A stretch of 64,000 bases of DNA, from contig CM021322.1 in NCBI GenBank assembly GCA_010645155.1, positions 5,559,077 through 5,623,076 on the forward strand. The letters run 5' to 3'. Position numbers and translations under genes: made by a program. The notes under the pieces are model-generated. The model saw nothing but the letters and a program-made list of their open reading frames with translations. It was not told the origin of the DNA and made no database searches. Of this stretch, positions 46,740-58,691 are shown piece after piece. The stretch's first letter is position 1. Each line of letters begins with the position of its first letter. The stretch comes from Tigriopus japonicus. Taxonomy: Eukaryota; Arthropoda; Copepoda; Harpacticoida; Harpacticidae.

Positions 46740-47234
46740 CCAATGAGTTAACGTTGGCAGAGCTCGACAACCCTTGTATAGTGGGTTGATCAGCAATAGT
46801 GTTAGAAAATCAGCTCCTCCAAATTCTCGGCAAAGACTGATTGGCTAACCATTGATGAACTTCGAGAGTCCCTCCCAATATTAGAGATCTCTCAGTCCTA
46901 TGACGTTCCTAGTCCTAGATCTTTGGACCTGTTCGACCTTTTGCAAACCTGCCGAACTCATTGAAGTCCAAATGGGTGCGGCATATTCAAGATGAGGCTG
47001 AACAATCGACTTGTACAAAGTTGGCATCATAACCTTACCTCTGGACTTGAAAGTGCGATAGATCCAACCACACGTTTGAAATGCCTTTCTCACTTTCAAC
47101 TGGATATGCTCATCAAACTTTTCATCATTTTGGATGACAACGCCAAAGCCTTCAGGGATGATACCAGGTAGGGCGACTAACTCCAGTTTACCATTACACT
47201 TCGCCAGACGGCGCACTGTATTGAAAATGCCCAT
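46740..47234 (-). pseudogene. Non-LTR retrotransposon reverse transcriptase, 3' end relic
   Basis: Minus-strand open frame 47234-46881 reads like the C-terminal part of a Jockey/CR1-type reverse transcriptase (FGVVIQNDEKFDEHI, then KAFQTCGWIYRTF and HLEYAAPIW). After a degraded stretch, NTIADQPTIQG and NSLVDQI appear near 46800-46750. These match the ending of the relic at 56378-56584, so both are probably the same family. No 5' part is present. Confidence 0.8.
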
Positions 47235-47639
47235 GTCAGTGTGTGCGAGGCAGGCAACGACGCACTAAAACAGGATGATGACTTCATAGAAGAATTGTCA
47301 AATGGTTAGGTTTGGCCCACGGGGCTCAAAGCTCTGAATGGTAAGGGCTTTTTAGAGCTAGGGCTCAGATCCATCTCAGAGTTAAGGCTCCCAGGGCTTT
47401 GGACCTGCAGGCTTAGGGCCCAACAGTGCAAGGGCTCAGTTCCCCACTGAATTAGGACCCTGAAGGGTTGGGGGCCCACAAGATTGGGACTGGGCAGGGC
47501 TAAGGTATAATGTGTGGTGACAGTGAGGTTAGGTTAGGCAAATTCAAGTCTGTTAGGTTAGGGTAAGTCTAATACAATTTCAGCATTGAAAAAAATATCT
47601 GGCTCTCCCCATTTTTGGCCACACTAATGAAGTAACGAG
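47235..47639. repeat. GGGCTC-rich low-complexity stretch with TTAGG-type repeats
   Basis: Irregular repeats of AGGGCTCAG and GGGCCCA occupy about 47290-47500, followed by GAGGTTAGGTTAGG and GTTAGGTTAGGG at 47525-47567, which are short interstitial (TTAGG)n-like runs. Confidence 0.5.
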
Positions 47640-47885
47640 TTTTTATCCCGACAATTTCAATCCGACCCCCAACGGGATTTGAACCTACGCCGTCTGGGGA
47701 AGCACTTACACTCGGCACTTTTAAGAACGCGCTAGTACGCGTGGCCACTCTGGCTTCCTTAAAAGGATTTCTCCCGACAGCTTGAATCCTACTCCAAACA
47801 GGATTCGAACCTACGCCGTCTAGGGAAGCACTTACACTCTCCACTGTAAAGAACGCTCTAGTACGCGTGGCCACTCTGGTTCCGT
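47640..47885 (-). mobile_element. Dimeric SINE, family B, inverted copy
   Basis: Two tandem units on the minus strand, each with GGAACCAGAGTGGCC or GGAAGCCAGAGTGGCC, ACGCGTACTAG, and a B-box GGTTCGAATCC or GGTTCAAATCC. Unit order and spacing are as at 17154-17464. Confidence 0.8.
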
Positions 47886-50613
47886 TCGTTTATTTTCCTA
47901 ATTCTTCACTTGTAATCTACGACCATCCCTCTATCTTTTTTACGGTTTCACCTTTGGCCGTACTTTCAAAATTTGCAATTTGTTTTTGGTTCTTTTACCC
48001 AAGGGTGCCATTTTGACAACAAAAGTACATTTAACTTTTCTCTTCACTCCTGGCTTCGAGTCCTACCAGAATATTCAAGATATTTAAAATCGCCCTCAAA
48101 ATTGCAAAATTAATTAAAATTGCCCCTAAATCAACAAAAGATTTAAAATTTCCCACACAATTGCCAAAACATTTGAACAATGTTTCTATTGAATTTTTTC
48201 CCTAGACAATAATTATAATAGAGAAGAAAGGGCACTTTCAGTTTACGACCGTCTCTTTCCGCCTCCGTAACAAATTGTTAGCAAATGAAAAAGTAGCACC
48301 GATAAAAATATAGCTACTGACATTCCATTTGGAAGTTTGGATACATTCTGTTCTTTCAAGCTACTGCCTAATTGTCAAAGAATGGACAATGTCAAGATAA
48401 ACAAACGTTTTTGACTCGAAAAGTTTAATGTACCCAACTTGATCTCAATGCGTTTGATCAATGCTTGTAGTCAAAGACGAGGCTAAGGCGGTAGAACGAA
48501 ACCCGTTGAAATTGGCCCTTCCAACGAGAATTTGTCAACTCGTGGGCAGTTTTTCAACTCGATTTTTCTCTCAAAGTGTCCCCATTCCCGTATTGGCCTC
48601 CAGTGATCCAAATGTGTCGTTCTTTTCCCAAGCTAGGGCCTCTTCCTTCCCTTCTTCTCCATGTTTTCTTCTTTCGCCGAGACCGACTGACTCTCGCTCT
48701 CTGAGTTTCGTGCGTTTCGAGGATCTGGACTTGCTCTCTCTCTCTTTAAGCGGTCTTTGGCCTTTCAGTCTTGTGCTGGATTGAAATGAGCGTGCTTCCA
48801 TTCAATCCCAATGTTTGGCCTTGGGTTACAGAGTCGCGGTTGGAATTTCAGCGAGGGAACAAGCCCACATTCTACCTGATCCTGTTCCAAATATCTCAAT
48901 TGAAATGTGAAAGTGATACGCGCTAAAACATTCCAGAGCGTGCTCAAAATAAAACCCAAGAATAACCATCGTGTGTTACTTGGACCATTTTAGACAACAC
49001 ATCGACTTCGACCTCCACCACAGGTAAGAGATGCAAGCTTCAAAAATTTGCAAAGTCCTGCTACTGTATGATGGCTTGTGTCAAACAAAGTGGCAATGAA
49101 GATATTTTTCCTTTGATCACTTAACTTTCAAACTTTCAATAATATTCTTAAAACGCCATCAATGTAATGGACCAATGGAGAGCACGAAGTAAAACCGTTC
49201 CCTCCTCTACGTAGACAGACCATTATTTAATTACTACGCAGTGAATCGTTGTTTAAATTTATCATCATGTAAACTTAAAGAAGTTTACAATTACATTCCC
49301 AAAAAACTATGTATGCCCATTTTGAAACCTACTAAGTCTGTCATGAGCAGGGACCACCAAATAGTTGAAAATTACATTTTCAAAGCAATTACTAAAATCT
49401 TGAGCTTTTGTCTAAAATTACAAAAAAGGTGAAAATTTCACAAACAAATATGGAAAATTGATTTGTTCCATTAATTATTTTGAATTGATATTCTGTCAAA
49501 CATTGATATTCCTGTCAAAATCAAATTTAGGAAACAAGCAAACATTGTGTGTTATGGTTGCACACCAGATTCTTGTAAAATAAAATTTGCAATGTATTAA
49601 CAAAAGTCGCAGATTTTTGTACAAAGTTACAAAATTTGGAGAATTTCAAAAAATCTGTGAAAATGGCTTGTTCCCTTCAGAGTGATCTGGAAAACGGATG
49701 GCAAAATCATAGAAAGAAAAGAAACAGGGGATTTGTTACAGTTGTAACTAGATGTATTTGGTTTATCAGCTATTTCAAGCTATGAAGTGAAACTTACAGA
49801 TGATGGGAGCAAAGGATAAGGTATGTTTCTACTTCAATCAGTGAGAAAAATGATAGTAAAATTACCAAAAAATCTTTTTAGGTCAGAAAATAGAGTTTTT
49901 CATGATAGAGAAGGGTCAAACATGTATTCAAACACTGACTTTCTAACCATCTTTATATTCAAATTGATCGGTTGCTTTGTGGCCATTGCGAAAAACAATT
50001 AATAAAGTCAATTAAATGTGTTACAATTACCGTCAATTCAATTGAAATCTGGGACCTTACTCTTGACCTTTATGCAGTACATCCTACAAATACGAGCCCA
50101 TCTACGTCTTTTTCAATTAACTGAGTGAGAAGTAATTTACGCACCTTGGGGAAAGTAAAATAAGAATGTCTGATGAAGCAAAATTGTACCTGAAATGTTT
50201 CAAGCTTTTGTATTAAGTAGAGATCTCGTCAAAATATCTCTTCAGGACTATGATTCAGATGGCATTCTTTAACATTCCCTATTATATTTATTTATATTTT
50301 ATTAGAATTATATAGACTTTTATTAGATAATGCAAAGTCTAACCGAACAATTCTTAATGAAAACATTTTGGGCCTAAGAAAGAATTGAAAGCCGAAAACT
50401 GAAACATAACCGAAAACGAACATATTAACACCTAATCATCGTAATATTCAAACTTATCACACAAATCCAATTTGAAAAAAGTAAACATGTATCAAAAATA
50501 CAGTTAGACACTCAATGAGTTGAAATGGAATGGAAATAATTACACTTTATGAGTTTTTAGAGATTCAAATACTTAGTTTTAATCACAAAAGCCGAAAAAC
50601 GCTCTAGCTATTT
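47886..50613. other. Intergenic gap with a possible 5' exon region
   Basis: Mostly AT-rich and empty. The stretch 48440-48800 is less AT-rich, with an Inr-like TCAGTC at 48765. At 48994-49023 a 30-base segment has an acceptor-like TTTTAG before it and a donor-like GTAAGAG after it. It might be the start of a gene that lies elsewhere, but no coding sequence supports that. Confidence 0.25.
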
Positions 50614-50621
50614 GTTATCAT

Positions 50622-51111
50622 TAGGGACGGGCAAAAAGTGCAAATCAAAACAAGCTTTTGGTTACCAAAAGTTGCAGAAAAATCAGCCCAAAATCGTAAA
50701 ATAAAGTGCAAAAAAAAGGTCAAAAGCGCAAATAAAAACCAAAAAAGCGCAAATAAAATCGAAAAAAATCGCAAAAAACTGAAATTTCTGAAACAAAAAG
50801 CTTCAGATACTTTCTTGTCAACAACTTGTTATTTTTCAATCTTGAAGAGCAAAATTTAGATACTGAAGTAGTAGTAATCAATACCATGCTAGCCTACGCT
50901 GGGAGCTATAAAATCAGATTTAGTTTTCAAATTTGAAAAAAAATCTTCCAAACGTAAACATTTTTAAAGAAGAAATAGCTAACTATTATCAATTTGTTCA
51001 TTTTAGGCCGAATTCGTAAAAAAATCGTGCAAATAAAGGCGAAAAGTGCAAAAAGGCAAATAAATGTGTTTAAGTTACCAAAAATCTTTTTATACTTTTT
51101 GCCCGTCCCTA
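50622..51111. mobile_element. hAT-like MITE with exact 8-bp duplication
   Basis: Terminal repeats TAGGGACGGGCAAAAAGT on both ends. GTTATCAT flanks both sides (50614-50621 and 51112-51119). Sub-terminal repeats of GCGCAAATAAAA and GTGCAAAAAGGC type occupy both halves. The 73-codon open frame inside is Lys/Asn-rich repeat sequence, not a gene. Confidence 0.9.
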
Positions 51112-51119
51112 GTTATCAT

Positions 51120-51880
51120 TGTCTATTTTTGTAATGACTTTGAGTATTACGAGTATAGTTTAAACGAAACTGGAAAAAGGGTACCATTCAATCTGAAATC
51201 AACAAGCTTTTGCCAAATGTTTTCAATCATTGTAAACTAGTTTCAATTCAATTAGTGAAGTAGAGTGAATATGCCTCGAGTTGTTTTTCAAAAAATAGCT
51301 CTGTACAATAAGGTTGTAATTATTCCGTCCGTTGCACAAAACGCTCCTTTTTGAACTGTTGGTCAAAACAATCATCAAGATGCATTCAGATTTTTCTGAT
51401 GCAAACTTAACCACCCGCCTAATATTATCCAATAGGATGTTATGGAGGCCCTCACCTTGAGAAGATGAGTGAGCTAACACCCGGTTAATGGACTAACCAG
51501 TTGCCCAAAAGTTATTCAGTTCACTCTCCATTAAGTAAACATCTCTAAGAAGTGAACAAAACACCATTGTAAATCGTGTTTACTTAATGGAGAGTTGAAT
51601 GTACACATGACAAATCATTGGGTTGTCATGTCTCTCTGTCTATTTGCCAAGGAACATTTCTTTTTCTTCTTCTTAACCGCTGAAAAAGCTGCAGTTTATC
51701 CGGAAGAGGACCTCTACTCGGAAAACCTTCATGAACTTACGTATCGGGAAGAAGATTTGTCTAATTAGTGATTACTGGCAAGCAATTGGCGTTTTGCAGT
51801 AAAGCATAACTTTGCTTCAAGGGTATTTTTTATAATGGAATTTAATGTAGTAAGATTATGTAAGAGAAATCAGTTACAAA
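51120..51880. other. Gap, nothing recognised
   Basis: Short open frames only. ACTCTCCATTAAGTAAACA near 51522 is partly repeated inverted as GTTTACTTAATGGAGAGT near 51578, a small hairpin. Confidence 0.5.
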
Positions 51881-51883
51881 ATG

Positions 51884-53660
51884 TTAACAGAGATTTGGTG
51901 AAGCAATGTTGGTTACATATTTTGACTTCTTGGGTGGCGTCATAACAAGTCTGAATTGGTTGATAGTGGTACAATGCCGACTTGGCCATGGGATTTTGTT
52001 CCATAATCTCACAGCTCGTACAGTAAAGGACTGTTTCCTCACGTCAATATTTGCTTTTGAAATATATATGTTCCTTACTGCGTGCGAACGGTCATTAATT
52101 TCATGTGGGAGATGTTCAAAAAGGTCACTCCAATGTATGTCGTCAGTTCCTCTCATCCTCTTGAACACGTGGATTCTATCTCTACCCTCTCTTCGTACAC
52201 CCTGACACGAAAGTTGTGTTGTAATCGTACTTTGGGATGTAATTTAAGGACAAATAAGTGAGAAACTATTGCTGGAACCGCAAGTGTCATTTTGATGTAG
52301 AGTGTATCTTCATCCAGGGTTCGACCTTGCTTTAAACCTCTGTGAAATTCAAGGAAATCAAATTTGAGGATTTTGGGAAACGTGCGGGAACATTGAAAAA
52401 ACTATATTTTTCTTTGAAGAAGGGGAGTAGTTTGGGAACAATTCCTACCAAAAACAACTGAAATATGACCGTCCACTATGATTCAAGAGCTCATAGAATC
52501 TCGACCGTTCAACAATATTTTAGACAAAGGAAAGACACCTTAAAATTGCGGACAAACGTTGAGCCGTCCACACTTTCCAATTTGGTCGATAGCCTACTAA
52601 ATCTCACTTAAATAGAGAGAGACTAGTTGGGAATAGATTGATTGGCAAGTCGTTCAAATCTATTCTTACATGATGAAAATATGTTGGTTCAAAATTGCAA
52701 CTAAACTTTCATGTCAAGGTGTATCTGCAAGCTAGTCAAAACAAAACCACGGATTCGGAAATGGGGCTTAAGGTGAGGGCGTACAAATGATGTGTAGAAG
52801 TTGAAAAGTACTCTCTCGCCCTAACAGAAATGATCTCTTTCCTTGTCCCAGAGTTCCATTGGCCTTCTTGGCAATGGATGCTACATGAAGCGACGGCTTG
52901 AGGTTGTCTTGATTCAAAGTTTCTAAAATCTTTATCGCTTTCTTAAGCTCACAAGGGAGTTTTACCGATTTCATATTGCCGACTCTCTTTTTTGTGAACA
53001 AAGTGAATCATTTTGCCTTTGAAAACATTAAAACGCATCCTATTCTCACGAAAGCACTCGATCAAATGATAAATAGCATCCTGAATTTTTGAATCGCCCC
53101 AATTTTGTGTCCTCAGTTAAAGTCCAGGGAATGAGGGACGATTGATGATGAAAAGCATAGATATCTGATACCTACATTAACAAGATTGGGCCAAAGATAC
53201 TTCCTTGCACAACCCCTTGTTCTCCAATTGTTCAATCCCAGAGCTCTCCATTTAGTAACCCGTTGTTTTCTGCTTGCTCCATAATACATGCAAAAAGCTT
53301 GCATGAAGATTCTTGTTATCATGTTTGGATTTCAACTGTCTGTGTGGAACTAAATCGAAAGACTTTTAGAAATCGAGATACACGAGTACAGTATCGATCG
53401 GTTATTCTTGATTTACTCTACGCGTGACTTCTCCAAAGAATTGAACTATGTTAGCTTGTTGCATTTCTGTCAGGGAAAAATCCATGTTATGAGCTCAGAG
53501 TGTAGTCTGAAGCCAGCATGTGTGTTTGACAATTGATTCTAACATCTTGCACACTTGGCTTGTTAATGAAATTGATCTATAGTTGCTTACTTGAATCTTA
53601 ACTCCGGATTTGTGAACCAGCGTGATAATTGACAACTTCCATCCTTCTTGGACTTTGCTA
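51884..53660 (-). pseudogene. Non-LTR retrotransposon reverse transcriptase relic, split by a MITE
   Basis: In minus-strand order: KSGVKIQVSNYRSISL and SQVCKMLESI (near 53610-53530), GVVQGSIFGPILL (near 53200, the usual G-PQGS-LGP block), LKPSLHVASIAKKANGTLGQ (near 52890), then the MITE at 52198-52721, then VRLWNKIPW and the C-terminal part (near 52020). Frameshifts and stops throughout; the 5' end is missing. Motifs fit Jockey/CR1-like elements. Confidence 0.8.
52198..52721. mobile_element. TA-flanked MITE, copy 2, nested in the reverse transcriptase relic
   Basis: The ends are CACCCTGACACGAAAG and, inverted, CACCTTGACATGAAAG, flanked by TA at 52196-52197 and 52722-52723. The interior aligns with copy 1 at 11716 (shared ATTCAAGAGCTCATAGAATC and GTTGAGCCGTCCACACTTTCC-type blocks), with deletions. 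Confidence 0.85.
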
Positions 53661-54145
53661 AATTCAAGCTTTTAAGGAAGATTTGTTGCGGAAGATTCAA
53701 AAATGAGGGATTAATTTTTAAATAAACTTAGAGGAGGCCTCATGCAGGCAGGGAGCCGACTCTCATTCCAAAGCTTATGTAGTATCGTAATATATTTGTG
53801 TGTTTTAAAGCTTAGGCTTAAGGCTTTTTTTACGTCTTTCGGTAGTGCTAAGGCGATTTTAAAGTCCAGAACACTGAGAAAAAATACGTGTTCAGGGTTT
53901 TAAAGCTATAAGCTGAACAAGTATTTTGATAAGCACGTGGTCAATTCAGTCAAGCAGCATTTAAAAGGTATAATAATTGATATGATCGCATATTAACAAA
54001 ATATAAATGTTCCTTTCAACTTTGACAAGAAATGCCAAAGGTGAAGGAGGTGAAGGAACAACAAAAAATATTCTCCCAACCCGATGTTTCATAAAGAAAT
54101 CCAGATTGAGCGCTTCCCTTCATAGCAGATAAATTGCACAGGGGG
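53661..54145. other. Gap, nothing recognised
   Basis: AT-rich sequence with short open frames only. Confidence 0.5.
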
Positions 54146-54153
54146 GTCGGACG

Positions 54154-55812
54154 TAGGGATGGGTGACACCGGCAATTTTGACCTCGACACCGACACCGAC
54201 ACCGGAAGATTGAAACTGACACTGACACCGACACCGGTGTCAAAGTTTCCCATCGACACCGTGGTGTCGACACCGCTGGTGTCGACGCCGACACCGACAC
54301 CAAGAACGACACCGACACCAGTAATTCATATTAGAATTTGGGGTTTAAAAATCATCATCCTAAGTTTTATCAAATACATAACAAGTTCCAACCTTTTTTG
54401 GTGGCCCTTAACCTCAAATGAAGGGTAAGCAACATAACTTTCCCGTTTGGAATTTTTTACAGGTAGGGTCCAGAATTATATTTTTTCGTAGTATTTCCCA
54501 AACTTTTTTAATATTTTGGTTGTTTAAAGGAAAAAATTTATTGGGGAAATAGAAATTTCTATTGTTAAATCCGGTTTGTGTCAAGTGTGCCTCCAACAAC
54601 AACTAATTAGATTTTAATTAACCTTGATCAAAATTTCAGCTGATTCCACAAAATAAGCGCCTCTTGCGGTCGTATTGAGACATAGTTCCCAGCTAGAGAG
54701 TGGTTTTTAATGCCACTTTTGCCAAAACTTTGGAGAAATAGGTTATCGTACATTTCGGAGAAATGTTGATTTCAAGAAAATCTTGAACGGTTTGCCAAAG
54801 AGTGGCATTAAAACACACTCATTAGCTGGCAACTATGTCTCAATCTGACCGCAAGAGGCGCTTATTTTGTGGAATCAGCTAAAATTTTGTTCAGGGTTCA
54901 TTGCCAAACACTTATTTGATAGATTGGTGTACGCACACAAAAAAAGCCAAATAATGGCTTAGTATTAAATATTTATGAATATATGGCTCTTTTTCCAAAT
55001 ATTTGGTTTCTTTTGAAGAAAATGAGCATCAAATACTTTGCCACTTTTTAGCAAATGTTTTTCCGGGACCTGCTTATGACATTGCGGAAACTAAACGGCT
55101 TGAAATGGTTTCATAGTGTTTTTGAGGTAGAAAAGCCATTTAAGAAATGACAAACGCTTTGGAGACCCATGGTGATGTTGAGTATCAAAAGTTTATTCGT
55201 CTGCTTAATCAAGATGTCCTTGGCTTAATGCATGAGCAAAATTTTTATTCAAATTCCCCAAAAACATAATTGAATGTAAGTGATTTAACATTTCTTTGCA
55301 CTTTATTGTTAAATTTCCTTATGGACAATGTTATCTGCAATATTGTCATTTTAGGTACCTAGACATTTAAATTTCACTGAACTTAATTATCAAATTGTGC
55401 TTTAAAAGTTTTATTTAAGTGTTACTGAAATATGAAAGGAGAAAGATCCATTTTTCTAGGCCAATTATGATGTTTGTATTCCCTATGACAAGGTCAGTTG
55501 AAATTTGTACTTCAAGACATTCATCACGGAGATCAGTCGGGACAGACCCAGACATTCTTCACAAAAATCAAAATAAATTGTAGGTAAACTTAAATTGGAG
55601 AGAGGGGAAAATAGGTTTACATTTCACAATACCCTGCTTTGCAAGCCTTTCAATGTAATTTTTGCGCGATTTGCGGAACTTTCGGGAAAAACTCACGAAA
55701 CCTTAAAACGTGGACACTGGAAACCTGGTGTCGACACTGACACCGAAATCCAAAAAAAGCCGGTGTCGGTGTCGACACCTCGACATCGACACCGGCTTCT
55801 CGCCCATCCCTA
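54154..55812. mobile_element. hAT-like element with GACACC minisatellite ends and exact 8-bp duplication
   Basis: Terminal repeats TAGGGATGGGTGACACCGG and, inverted, TAGGGATGGGCGAGAAGCCGG. GTCGGACG flanks both sides (54146-54153 and 55813-55820). Sub-terminal arrays of CACCGACACCGA repeats run inward from the left and appear inverted at the right (55725-55795). No transposase is recognised. A foldback element is nested at 54630-54888. Confidence 0.9.
54630..54888. repeat. Foldback MITE nested in the hAT-like element
   Basis: About 90-base arms at 54630-54722 and 54793-54888 are inverted copies, sharing GCTGATTCCACAAAATAAGC and GCGCCTCTTGCGGTC with few differences. No clear target duplication was identified. 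Confidence 0.8.
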
Positions 55813-55820
55813 GTCGGACG

Positions 55821-56377
55821 TTTGGATCACAACTTTGACGGACTGGTTTAACGCCCCAAAGGCAAATTTAAGCCAATTTTTTCGCATATAGCTAACTCTC
55901 TTGTTGGTTGCTGAACGAAAATTTGTTGAGATTAAACTGTTGCTTGTTCTGAATTTACGAAAAGGATAGGACACGCCCAGAATTCGCTCTGGCAAGAAGT
56001 AGATTGCTCCAGCCCTTGTTTTTCATGAGGTGGTTTGTTGCAAGGTGAAATCTAAACTTTACGTACATATCTGAAAATTAGGAAGCTAAATATTTTAATC
56101 CCAAAATAGCCAAATAAGTGCTTCAGAACCCTTAAATTTGTTTAGCAATCCCAAAACTTGTGAACTGTGAACAAAAAAGAAACTCCATGAGAGTACTTTT
56201 GATGGAGGGTGATACTTACAGAAAGTGGAACCATGATGTGATAACAAGCATCTCGGTCTATCCACCAAAAAAATGAAGAAAGGTATCAAGAGTTAAAAGC
56301 GAGGGACAAGATACTTTTTTTTACCTGGCTTTGTTCTCGGGTTTTTAACCGAAGCAAGGGAATGTTTTCCCTGCAAG
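55821..56377. other. Gap, nothing recognised
   Basis: Only short open frames. No repeats or RNA genes noticed. Confidence 0.5.
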
Positions 56378-56584
56378 TCATTTTGTGTCAACACGATAAA
56401 ATATTTGGTCAGTCAATTTGTTAGAATTTGCCGCTCTAGTGCAACCTTGAATGTAAGGTTGGTCAGGAATAGTTGACAAGAAACAATCTAAATCTCGTTT
56501 AAAATTTAGCAAAGGGTCATCTAATTTGTAGAATTGTCTGATAGAACAAGGCAATAAATTGTATAACATCGAGTTACTGAGCAA
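56378..56584 (-). pseudogene. Non-LTR retrotransposon C-terminal fragment
   Basis: The minus-strand frame reads YNLLPCSIRQFYKLDDP, then FLSTIPDQPYIQG and NSNKLTDQI. The last two blocks match the 3' end of the reverse transcriptase relic at 46740-47234, so this is the tail of the same family. Confidence 0.65.
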
Positions 56585-56727
56585 TACTATGCAATAAACT
56601 TTATGACCAAAATCGCTGATTGTCCAAAATTTACGATTTTACTTGTCCTGTTTTAAGAGGCGCTCCCTGTTAAGCAGCCGCGACGTCAAACTTTTCGCCA
56701 CTACGGGTGGTACGGGCCTTTTTTTTA

Positions 56728-57132
56728 GATCGACGGTAAAAAGTATAAATTTTAGTACATAGAGCGGCGGCGACAGCTGACCAGTACTGGAGAGGCAAGC
56801 GGCAGGACGTTCTTTTTCTCTCCGAGATGGGGACTTGAAATTGAAAAGACAAGTCCCGGAAAGTGTTGCCAAGTGAGGAAATCAATGCAACGCCATCATA
56901 TCATGTAAGGTTAGGTTACATGTGGGAAAGTTAGGTTAGGTTAGGTAAGGTTAGGTTAAGTTAGGTTAGGTTAGGTTCCATTAAGTTCGAGATTAATTTT
57001 GATGCATTGCTTTATCCTGTTATGAAAATTACATGCAAAATAAATTGTCAAATGGCATCACTGGTCCTGGAGCTGTTGGTTCAGCTGTTGACGCCGCTCT
57101 GTGTACTAAAATTTCTATACTTTCTACCGACC
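56728..57132. repeat. Inverted repeat flanking an interstitial (TTAGG)n tract
   Basis: Arms of about 60 bases at 56728-56791 and 57068-57132 are diverged inverted copies (TGTACTAAAATTT core). Between them, 56906-56978 is an imperfect TTAGG tandem tract, the arthropod telomere unit. The short frames in the arms are not genes. Confidence 0.7.
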
Positions 57133-58683
57133 ATACTTTTCTTAGCGTCTATCCTCGATGGCAGCCACAATTTCTAGTGACAGAACAGAGTAGCGCAGTA
57201 GTTTGGTTCAATAATGTTACCTCATTCATTGATTTAAGGTTGACCCGCAAATTCCATGTTTTTGCCAAATCTTTTCCGTAACCATCTTGGCAATCTCTAG
57301 ATGTTGTTGGCAAAGTTACTTTTTTGCATTATTATATCATATTGCTTACATTCCTTCCCATTAACTCGTTGGACTTGGTTGTTGACTTGAACTTTCAATT
57401 AAAAAAATGGCTGATTAGATATTCCCTCTAATATGCACGTAAAACTACCTTTTGAATTTCATTCAGCACCACTTCGAGTGAGATAGGAAATTGCAGAGAA
57501 AGTCTCTATTCTAAATAGCAAAAACTCTAAACGGCCTCTTGAACTTCCTTGATCCAAGCCCCCCTTGGGCGCTGCTTTAAAATGCCAAGTGCCAGGCAAT
57601 GAAGATTATTAGAGAAAACAAGCATTTTTGTACTCTAGATGGCACCTCTATTGTTTTGAAAGGAACGTCTACGCAGTGCTAGTAACGTCATCTATTGATT
57701 TTACATGAAACTTTCACCCAAAATAAACATCTCTGAATTGCTCAAGGTTACCAAAGTATTTTAAAAGACATGGAGGATTGTTATTTCCGTGTTTAATCAC
57801 AAAGGATTATAAATTACCTAGTGCCCACATTGAAAAAGATGAGAATATGCCATGCTTCCAACGATTGCATTCGTGAATACTCTTCATATCCAAATAGATC
57901 ACTTTTCTCCACAATTGAAATCTATAGTAACTCATACAACCAAATTTATGTTCTGTCTTACTTTCTTAATTCAGCTACCCTGGTAGTTTTCGTTCCACAT
58001 GCACCGTAGAGACGCTCCAGCACACTGAAGTGCTCTTGATGCCAGCTGATTCAAACGATTATGTGCAGGGAAACTGAAAATTTAACGAGAATCTCTTAAA
58101 CAAGTCTGCCAACATGGAGAGTATTTCTTTTATTCGTATACTTAATAAATAGTTTTGAGCCTTTTTTTTGCTCAGAAACCCTACGAAAAACTATCAATTT
58201 GTTTTCAAGTAGCTTTGCAAAGAAAGAAAATTTGGCTTTCAATGGAAAAATATTGAGACCTTTCCAGAGGAAGCCGAACATCTTGAACAGCAATTCCACG
58301 TACCAATGAAATGACATTCAATGACATCTAGCGGCAGAAACTAGTCTTTCACATTTTGATGCAATCTTTGGCCTTAATTTGGGATCAAACAGTATGACTT
58401 GACGATATTCTTTCTTATAGACATTGTTCCTAAGGTCGAGTAGGATGAAAATATGATGAAAAATGGCATTTTAGTCTCAACCACTAAGGTTCACATCAAG
58501 TAAAATATCTACGCTCTATTCTCTCATGACTTTGCCCCAGTTTTGGCGCCATCTAATGGTAAATTTTGAATCTTGCGCAAAATTCCACATATTTGTTACC
58601 TTTGTAATCTGCGTCTAATCCGTACCCTTAACCATCACATCAATTATATACTAGTAGAGATGAGACTAAATGCATTTCCAAGA
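57133..58683. other. Gap, nothing recognised
   Basis: AT-rich; no coding sequence, RNA gene or element ends recognised. Confidence 0.5.
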
Positions 58684-58691
58684 CTGATGAG

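Noticed and set aside
48571..48801. Arg/Glu/Ser-rich minus-strand frame
   Set aside because: It comes from a CTCTCT-rich, low-complexity stretch read antisense and has no domain.
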